The notes under the pieces were generated by a model. It made no database searches, was not told the origin of the DNA, and saw nothing but the letters and a program-made list of their open reading frames with translations. Source: Candidatus Synchoanobacter obligatus (GTDB lineage Bacteria; Pseudomonadota; Gammaproteobacteria; Comchoanobacterales; Comchoanobacteraceae). From it: a stretch of 64,000 nt of DNA. Shown in pieces: positions 40,991 through 47,166 of the stretch (within the stretch, counting starts at the first letter, position 1; each line of letters begins with the position of its first letter). The stretch covers positions 323,591-387,590 of the forward strand of contig NZ_JAKUDN010000002.1 in assembly GCF_024259865.1 (NCBI RefSeq). The letters are read 5' to 3'. The translations under genes and the position numbers were made by a program.

Positions 40991-42139
40991 ATGACATTGA
41001 AGGGCGGAGGCCAGCAGCAAAATCCCCCTGATCAATCGCTTGACTTGTTTTTGATCATAGGACTTATTGCGGTTGTTACGATCGTATCATGGTATTATTA
41101 CTCAGAAAAGATCGTCCAGGCGATTTTTGCCATACGCTTGATTGAGGCAAAAGCTGTACTGGCTTTTTTGAATGTTATTGAACGTTTTTCAGAGCTTGTT
41201 CATGAAGATGTTATTGCCATTGCGTATTTAAAATCTTCGATTAACTATATGGAAAATGTCTCTCCTGGTTCTGTCACATACAAAGATCTTTACCAAGTTT
41301 CTGCACGATTCGGTGCAGCATTGTCATTGCCAGCCATAATTATAGGCTCTTTGGGTGTAGTCTATTGTTTGTTCTTTCACCGCTTTTCACGTTTTAATCA
41401 AGTTTACAGTATGACGTCTTTGGCCCGTCAAGAGGTGAAGAACTGGCCGCAAATCAGCTGTGTATTGGGGAAAGGCTTGATAAAGCAAGATGTGCGTAAA
41501 GGCGAGTGGCGGATGAGTGATCAGCCATTGAGTTTTGCAAAAAAACATGGATTATTGCGGCAGGAGCTTGTCAAGGGGCAAACAGTTGCCAGGCTGGAGA
41601 AAGAAAAGGCTGCTATTGTTTTTTGTGCTCAAATGGGTCCACTGTGGTCAGGATTGGAAGGGTTGCCACCCTATGTTTTGGCATTATTTGCGATATTTTG
41701 TGCAAAGGCAGAGAATGATTCAGAGGGCGCGCGGAGTTTATTAAGAAGTATTGCGGCATCTGCTGCGTCAGGTAGTTTGGATTTTGGTGGTACTCGCTTA
41801 TTGTTGTTTAAACATGTTCGATCAAAGCGGGTCGGAAAAGCGGTTTCTCCTCATGCATACCTTTATACAGTAATGGCCTCGATGATTACGCTGGCAAGAA
41901 GAGATGGTGTTTTGTCGGTGTCTGAGTTCCTTTGGCTAAAGCCATTGGATCGTAAATTATGGTATGTGTTGTCTAACGTTGGACGTCAAACAACGTTTGT
42001 TGAAGTTGCGGGCCCTATGGGGCATTGGATGGTAGAGTGTCGATTACGACGGCCTTTAAAAGTGCCGGTGGTTGAGCAAGCAGTTGAGGCGTTAGATGAA
42101 GCTTTGGCAAATATCCTAATCAATTTAGATGAGGAATGA
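40991..42139 (+). CDS. icmP: DotM (IcmP), coupling-complex membrane protein
   Basis: DotM/IcmP belongs to the DotL coupling complex and recognises acidic Glu-rich signals of some effectors. The 382-residue product (376 in Legionella) has an N-terminal segment at about 17-36, a second at about 112-130, and a cytoplasmic domain with QMGPLWSGLEGLPPYVLALF and YLYTVMASMITLARRDGVLS, ending in an acidic helix. Blocks such as FLWLKPLDRKLWYVLSNVGR followed by FVEVAGPMGHW match the family. ATG 40991 is directly after AGGAG. It is followed after 4 nt by icmO. Confidence 0.92.
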   Translation: MTLKGGGQQQNPPDQSLDLFLIIGLIAVVTIVSWYYYSEKIVQAIFAIRLIEAKAVLAFLNVIERFSELVHEDVIAIAYLKSSINYMENVSPGSVTYKDLYQVSARFGAALSLPAIIIGSLGVVYCLFFHRFSRFNQVYSMTSLARQEVKNWPQISCVLGKGLIKQDVRKGEWRMSDQPLSFAKKHGLLRQELVKGQTVARLEKEKAAIVFCAQMGPLWSGLEGLPPYVLALFAIFCAKAENDSEGARSLLRSIAASAASGSLDFGGTRLLLFKHVRSKRVGKAVSPHAYLYTVMASMITLARRDGVLSVSEFLWLKPLDRKLWYVLSNVGRQTTFVEVAGPMGHWMVECRLRRPLKVPVVEQAVEALDEALANILINLDEE

Positions 42140-42143
42140 TTAG

Positions 42144-44429
42144 ATGAGAGGCATTGAGAGCGGTCAAGAACAGAAAACCAGTCAGTTAATTCGTGATACC
42201 CGTTCACTTGGGCAAAAAGCAGCGGAGCTCTTTAATAGACCCACAGGTGCAGCGGCTGTTATTGGTGCGACAACAGCTTCAGCAGTCATTCTGCCCGCAA
42301 TCGCGGACATATTGATCCTGCTTAATGTCATGTTTATCTCATATACAGCAACCCGTAAGGCAAAACTGCCGTTTAGAATGCCCCAGCGTTCTAAGATGGT
42401 GGACTATGGTAATCTAAACCCTGGAACTGGAAAGCCTATGAAGGCAGAAGGTACCTATTACTTTGGTAATGACAAAAAGAATCAAAAAGAATTGTGGTTT
42501 GGTGATAGTGATATGCGAACCCACGTTTTGATTTTCGGTTCTACCGGTTCTGGTAAAACGGTATTTTTGGTATCATTGGCCTTTAATGCGTTGGTTCAAT
42601 CTAGTGGCTTTATCTATGTTGATGGTAAAGGTGACAATAGTTTATATTCAAGTGTGTTTTCGATCGTTAGGTTTTTGGGTAGAGAAGATGATCTGTTATT
42701 GATTAACTTTATGACAGGGGCAAAAGACATTGTGGGCCCACAAGAGAAGCGTTTGTCGAATACGCTGAATCCCTTTGCAACAGGCTCATCGAGCATGTTG
42801 GCAAACTTGGTTACCGGTATGATGGACTCTTCTTCCGGCAGTGGTGATGGAGATATGTGGAAAGGTCGTGCCATTGCCTTTGTAGAAGCGTTGCTGAAAG
42901 TCTTGGTTGCGATGCGAGATGCCGGGCATATATTGCTTGACGCCAATACCATTAGGAACTATTTCTCGCTTGAGCGTTTAGAGGCTATGGCAGATAATGT
43001 TTTTATGCGGGATAATGGCGAATACTCTATTGATATGAGTAACTTACCAAGTGTGGTTAAAGAGCCTGTTATGAACTACTTGTCCACACTCCCGGGTTAT
43101 AACAAAGAGAGAAAAGGTCAGCAAGTGTCGCAAGTGTTTGAGCAGCATGGTTATATTACGATGCAGTTAACCAGGGTGTTCACATCACTTGCGGATACTT
43201 ATGGGCATATTTTAAGAACTGACTTGGCTGAAGTTGATCTACAAGATGTGGTATTGAATCGCCGTATATTGGTGGTTCTGTTGCCTGCGTTAGAGAAATC
43301 TCCGGATGAATTGTCCAACCTTGGTAAAGTTGTGATTGCATCTATGCGCTCAATGATGGCTTCAGGTCTCGGTGACTCAGTAGAGGGAGATTATAGAGAT
43401 CTGATTGTTCGAAAGCCAACCAATGCGGAAACACCATTTTTATGTATTCTTGATGAGTATGGTTATTATGCAGTGAAAGGCTTTGCGGTGGTACCTGCTC
43501 AGGCCCGTTCACTTGGGTTTTCGGTGGTTTTTGCGGGGCAAGATTTACCAGCTTTCCAAAAAGCATCAAAAGAAGAGGCTGCATCTATTGGTGCAAATAC
43601 CAATATCAAAATCTGTATGAAGCTGGAAGATCCAACTGATACTTGGGAATTCTTTATGAAAGGGGCTGGTGAAGCTTATGTCTCAACAGTTGATAGTTTT
43701 AATGCCAATCAAAGTAGTCTTAGTAACTCTTACTTAGATACCCGTAGTGCCAAAATGGATAAGCGGGCGCGAATTGATTTGCTTGACTTAAAAGATCAAG
43801 GTTTGGGTGAGGCGCACATATTTTTCAAATCAGATATCGTTCGGGCTAAAACTTTTTATGCAAATCCGCCACCTTGTGGATACATGCAACTGAATCAAAT
43901 GATCAAGGTTGATATGTTGTCGGATCAAAAGTTGTATGACTTGGTGAAAGGGATTGAGGATTACACCTCCCATCAGATTCCAGAGGTAATTCAAGTTGAA
44001 GAAGACCAGGCGCTGCAAGAGCTTTTCGCATTACTAGATAAAGCAGAAGGGGGCTTGATTGACAAATCTCTAGCCATTTTAAGTGATATGCACGCCAATA
44101 AAGAGGCTCAGGTCGAAGAAGTTACGGATGAGCCGGTTGATGTGGCTCTGGTTAATGTATTTACGCGTTATCTTGTTGAGGGTGATGCCAATAAGAAAAT
44201 CAATGCTATTTTAAATCGTAAGGAGTTATCATCGCAGTTGGTGCTTTTATTGCGTTTCTTTGGCGAGGATCAGGGAAGTGCTCAGACTGGAGCAGACGTG
44301 ATGTTGGATAAAGTAGAGGCGTTGACAGGTGTTTATACGCCAATTGGTTTATTAGATCATTCAGCGGTGGCTGCTGCTGTAGATGATATTGAAAATTCAT
44401 TGAAGAAGGAGGAGGTTAAGAGTGAATAA
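42144..44429 (+). CDS. icmO: DotL (IcmO), type IV coupling ATPase
   Basis: DotL/IcmO is the hexameric inner-membrane coupling protein that selects substrates. The 761-residue product (783 in Legionella) has two membrane segments near residues 27-60, Walker A IFGSTGSGKTVFLVS (near residue 132), a Walker B with FLCILDEYGYYAVKG (near residue 434), FVVVFAGQDLPAFQKASKEE, and an acidic C-terminal extension (residues about 590-761), where DotN, IcmS and IcmW bind in Legionella. All these are family features. The start at 42144 is ATG with weak upstream spacing. The 3' end overlaps the following gene by 8 nt. Confidence 0.95.
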   Translation: MRGIESGQEQKTSQLIRDTRSLGQKAAELFNRPTGAAAVIGATTASAVILPAIADILILLNVMFISYTATRKAKLPFRMPQRSKMVDYGNLNPGTGKPMKAEGTYYFGNDKKNQKELWFGDSDMRTHVLIFGSTGSGKTVFLVSLAFNALVQSSGFIYVDGKGDNSLYSSVFSIVRFLGREDDLLLINFMTGAKDIVGPQEKRLSNTLNPFATGSSSMLANLVTGMMDSSSGSGDGDMWKGRAIAFVEALLKVLVAMRDAGHILLDANTIRNYFSLERLEAMADNVFMRDNGEYSIDMSNLPSVVKEPVMNYLSTLPGYNKERKGQQVSQVFEQHGYITMQLTRVFTSLADTYGHILRTDLAEVDLQDVVLNRRILVVLLPALEKSPDELSNLGKVVIASMRSMMASGLGDSVEGDYRDLIVRKPTNAETPFLCILDEYGYYAVKGFAVVPAQARSLGFSVVFAGQDLPAFQKASKEEAASIGANTNIKICMKLEDPTDTWEFFMKGAGEAYVSTVDSFNANQSSLSNSYLDTRSAKMDKRARIDLLDLKDQGLGEAHIFFKSDIVRAKTFYANPPPCGYMQLNQMIKVDMLSDQKLYDLVKGIEDYTSHQIPEVIQVEEDQALQELFALLDKAEGGLIDKSLAILSDMHANKEAQVEEVTDEPVDVALVNVFTRYLVEGDANKKINAILNRKELSSQLVLLLRFFGEDQGSAQTGADVMLDKVEALTGVYTPIGLLDHSAVAAAVDDIENSLKKEEVKSE

Positions 44430-44904
44430 GATGCTACACCGATCATGTTTGCTGTTACTGTTGTATCAATGCAGCGCCATTATGTCTGCGGACCAGTTTG
44501 GTCAATTTCAAAAGCGTTTTGATGATTACAATGCCTATATGACTCAGGCAGGAAGTCGGATCAATGTTATGATGCCAATACGATTGCTGTATCAGGGGAA
44601 TACGACGTATCTTGCAGAAAATGCTGTTGAGATTGGCGACTTGCTGGAAGATTTAATCCGTTTGTCGAGTGGTAAGGTATACTTGAAGGGATCAATCAAT
44701 GTGGCGAAACCAGATTTGGTCTTTCAAACATCTTCTTTGTACGCCCAAGTGTCTCATTTGTCTGAGTTTTTGTTGGCAACATTAGAAGATGTGAGTTACT
44801 CGCCGGTTACAGTGTCTCAGTATGTGAAGAATAATAGTTATGCCATTTGGGATGTTTATCCAAATGATGAAACTTTCGTTAATGTTGAGTTAACTATTGA
44901 TTAG
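44422..44904 (+). CDS. icmN: IcmN/DotK-like secreted protein (degenerate OmpA-like domain)
   Basis: In the icmN (dotK) slot lies a 160-residue protein with a signal peptide (MLHRSCLLLLLYQCSAIMSA). IcmN/DotK is a lipoprotein with an OmpA-like peptidoglycan-binding domain. The mature part here reads like a degenerate OmpA domain: MMPIRLLYQGNTTYLAENAV, then GKVYLKGSINV in place of the strand that ends in GHTD, and ETFVNVELTI as the final strand, but the peptidoglycan-binding Asp/Arg residues are not evident. The only Cys near the signal end (LLYQC) does not make a good lipobox. So the assignment rests on position and fold-like pattern. It overlaps icmO by 8 nt. Confidence 0.65.
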   Translation: MNKMLHRSCLLLLLYQCSAIMSADQFGQFQKRFDDYNAYMTQAGSRINVMMPIRLLYQGNTTYLAENAVEIGDLLEDLIRLSSGKVYLKGSINVAKPDLVFQTSSLYAQVSHLSEFLLATLEDVSYSPVTVSQYVKNNSYAIWDVYPNDETFVNVELTID

Positions 44905-44905
44905 T

Positions 44906-45004
44906 ATGGACTATGTGAATATGTGTCAGTTTTTTTTGATTTTACTGGTGTATACGTGCGATAATTTAATATACGCCAAACGCAGAGGTTTAGCCGATGT
45001 CTGA
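44906..45004 (+). CDS. Possible 32-residue membrane peptide between icmN and icmL
   Basis: A short frame starts at ATG 44906, one nt after the icmN stop, and ends at 45004, overlapping the icmL start by 8 nt. It encodes MDYVNMCQFFLILLVYTCDN followed by a basic end (AKRRG), so it would be a single-pass membrane peptide or a signal-like leader. In Legionella icmM (dotJ), a short IcmL relative, lies in this position, but this peptide is too short and does not resemble it. It may be a leader that couples icmN and icmL translation, or chance. Confidence 0.3.
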   Translation: MDYVNMCQFFLILLVYTCDNLIYAKRRGLADV

Positions 45005-45614
45005 TGCTTTAGAGACAATTGCTTTGAGAAACGATTTTTATCGTGATGGGTACAGGAAGTCATTGGTAATTATACTGACTTTAATTGTGACAAATCTAAT
45101 CGCTTTTATGTCCGTTCTAAAGCTGTATGATAAAACAGAGCCAGTCGCTTTCTTTGCAACATCACCAGATGGTCGTATCATCCCCGTTCTGCCATTGAGC
45201 GAGCCTGGAATGAAAGATGCAGAGCTTGTTGAATGGGCAAAAAATTCAGCCATTCGGGCTTACACATATGACTTTGTTAACTATAAGACATCATTGCAAG
45301 ATGCTTCTAAGTTTTTTACTGATGTCGGTTGGACAAAATTTCAACAAGCATTGCAAAAAGCCAAGACTTTGAAGACAGTAGTTGATCAGAGACTTGTGAT
45401 GACGGCTAGAGCAACAGAAGCGCCCCAAATTATTAGTCAACGGGTTTTAAATGGCCGTTATACCTGGAAGGTTGTCATGCCGTTAATTTTAAAGTTAAAG
45501 GGCCCTAAGAATGTGGATCTGCCGGTTCGCTTAACCATGATGGTTCAGCGGGTTAGCTTGGTCAACAATCCAGAGGGTGTGGGTATTGTTAACTTTGTGG
45601 TATCAGAGGGATAA
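44997..45614 (+). CDS. icmL: DotI (IcmL), VirB8-like inner-membrane protein
   Basis: DotI/IcmL is a bitopic inner-membrane protein with a VirB8/NTF2-like periplasmic domain. The 205-residue product (212 in Legionella) has ALETIALRNDFYRDGYRKSL at its start, one membrane segment (about 21-42), FFATSPDGRIIPVLPLSEPG, and a C-terminal domain with ISQRVLNGRYTWKVVMPLIL and a final FVVSEG. All match the family. The start ATG 44997 lies in the end of the tiny upstream frame. A second IcmL-type gene follows after 2 nt. Confidence 0.93.
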   Translation: MSDALETIALRNDFYRDGYRKSLVIILTLIVTNLIAFMSVLKLYDKTEPVAFFATSPDGRIIPVLPLSEPGMKDAELVEWAKNSAIRAYTYDFVNYKTSLQDASKFFTDVGWTKFQQALQKAKTLKTVVDQRLVMTARATEAPQIISQRVLNGRYTWKVVMPLILKLKGPKNVDLPVRLTMMVQRVSLVNNPEGVGIVNFVVSEG

Positions 45615-45616
45615 GA

Positions 45617-46279
45617 GTGTCGGATGTTATGCAACATAAGTCAGGCCATATAAACCTATTTTTAGGGCAGTTTTCTGCATTGGTGTTGCTGGTGTTGTCT
45701 ATCGCATGTTATTACTTTATCGGTGAGCGCATGGCAGATAGAGCAGATGTCGTTAGATATGTATCGACATATATCTCTAGGGATACGTTTTATCGTGGAG
45801 ACACAGGTGAGCCATTGAAAGTTAATGTCCCTGAAACTTCTAAGGTTCAAAAAACAATTCCTTTATCCTTACCTGCAAAATCTATTGAAGACATCACAAC
45901 ATGGGCCTCAATTGTTGGGGCCCAAATGTTTACGGTAGATTTTTTGAATATCAACGACCAGATTGGCTCTTTAAAATACCGTTTTACTGAAAAGGGCTGG
46001 GGGGCTTTATTGTCTGCACTAAGAGGCTCAGGCTGGTTAGAGAAAGTTGTCACAGGAAAGATTACCTCAACAGCTGTTGTGAGTGATTCGCCGTTGGTTT
46101 TAAAGCATGGTGTGCTAAATGGGGCTTATTCTTGGACGATTCAATTCCCAATACAACTTTTTTATGAGAGTGCTGGCGAGGCTCGTGGTGAATCTAGGGT
46201 TTGTACCATGGTCGTTAGGCGAGTAAATTTTGATATGGAACGCGCTGGTATAGCCATCGACAGTTTCAATTCGCAGTAG
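45617..46279 (+). CDS. Second IcmL-like protein (full-length paralog)
   Basis: This 220-residue protein has the same build as IcmL: a short cytoplasmic N-terminus, one membrane segment (FSALVLLVLSIACYYFIGER, about 18-37), and a periplasmic domain with GAQMFTVDFLNINDQIGSLK and LKHGVLNGAYSWTIQFPIQL, parallel to the IcmL blocks WAKNSAIRAYTYDF and SQRVLNGRYTWKVVMPL. Legionella has an IcmL relative, IcmM/DotJ, but that is short, lacks the periplasmic domain and precedes icmL. Here the paralog is full-length and follows icmL. It starts at GTG 45617, six nt after AGAGGG. It may form a mixed complex with IcmL. Confidence 0.85.
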   Translation: MSDVMQHKSGHINLFLGQFSALVLLVLSIACYYFIGERMADRADVVRYVSTYISRDTFYRGDTGEPLKVNVPETSKVQKTIPLSLPAKSIEDITTWASIVGAQMFTVDFLNINDQIGSLKYRFTEKGWGALLSALRGSGWLEKVVTGKITSTAVVSDSPLVLKHGVLNGAYSWTIQFPIQLFYESAGEARGESRVCTMVVRRVNFDMERAGIAIDSFNSQ

Positions 46280-46297
46280 TTAATGAAGGAGAAGCAT

Positions 46298-47164
46298 ATG
46301 TTGCGGTCACTAAAAATAGGCTCAGCAAAGTGGTGGTTACTTATGTTGTTGACGTCATCACTGTTCGCAACAACTGCGGAACAGGAAGAAGCGTATAAAG
46401 ATTTAGAGTCATCATTGGCCCCTTTGTCTGATGATCAAATGCAATCCGTTAAAGAGCTCTATCGTAAGCTGAATAGACAGTCGGTACTGCGCGATGATGT
46501 GGCACCAACCCCGACATTTTCATCACTTATGGTTGATTTACAGCCGGGTAGTGCTCCAGCGGCAATTCGCTTGGCGCCTGGCTATGTATCGTCACTATTG
46601 TTTGTCGATTCTACAGGAGCGCCTTGGCCGATTAGGGCTTATGATGTTGGTGACCCATCGGCATTTAACATTGTTTGGAATAATAGCGATGCGGATGAGT
46701 CTTCTTTATCAAATACATTGTTGATTCAGGCGATGTCTTTATACAAAGATGGTAATCTTGTTGTGATGTTGCAAGGCTTAAACACCCCGGTTATTCTCTC
46801 ATTAATTCCAGGGCAACAGGAAGTGGATTATCGGGTTGACCTTCAGATTCCAGGTTATGGGCCTTTTGCAAAACCAGAGGCATCAACTTATGCGACGGGC
46901 GCAAATCCAGTACTAAATTCTGTTATTAATAATATAGCACCACCGAATAGTAAGCCGCTACGTGTGAAAGGCGGCGCTGCAAAAGCTTGGTTGTTTGGTG
47001 ACCTTATGTATGTTCGAACGGATTTGCCAGTTGTATCACCAGCCTGGGTTTCTACTATGAAAGGAGCTTCAGGAACTGTATCTGCTTATGAGTTGCCGAA
47101 GTCACCAGTGATTTTGGTGATGGATAATGGGCGTTTGCGTAAACTAACTGTGGAAGGATTTTAG
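46298..47164 (+). CDS. icmK: DotH (IcmK), outer-membrane core protein
   Basis: DotH/IcmK is a VirB9-like protein of the outer-membrane core complex, inserted with help from DotC and DotD. The 288-residue product from ATG 46298 has a signal peptide (MLRSLKIGSAKWWLLMLLTS), a helical N-terminal part (DLESSLAPLSDDQMQSVKEL), then a beta-rich domain with AIRLAPGYVSSLLFVDSTGA and PWPIRAYDVGDPSAFNI, the TraN/VirB9-type signature of the family. It is shorter than the Legionella protein (about 360), mainly in the N-terminal part. AAGGAG at 46286-46291 gives a 6-nt spacing; the upstream in-frame ATG 46283 overlaps that site. Confidence 0.93.
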   Translation: MLRSLKIGSAKWWLLMLLTSSLFATTAEQEEAYKDLESSLAPLSDDQMQSVKELYRKLNRQSVLRDDVAPTPTFSSLMVDLQPGSAPAAIRLAPGYVSSLLFVDSTGAPWPIRAYDVGDPSAFNIVWNNSDADESSLSNTLLIQAMSLYKDGNLVVMLQGLNTPVILSLIPGQQEVDYRVDLQIPGYGPFAKPEASTYATGANPVLNSVINNIAPPNSKPLRVKGGAAKAWLFGDLMYVRTDLPVVSPAWVSTMKGASGTVSAYELPKSPVILVMDNGRLRKLTVEGF

Positions 47165-47166
47165 TC

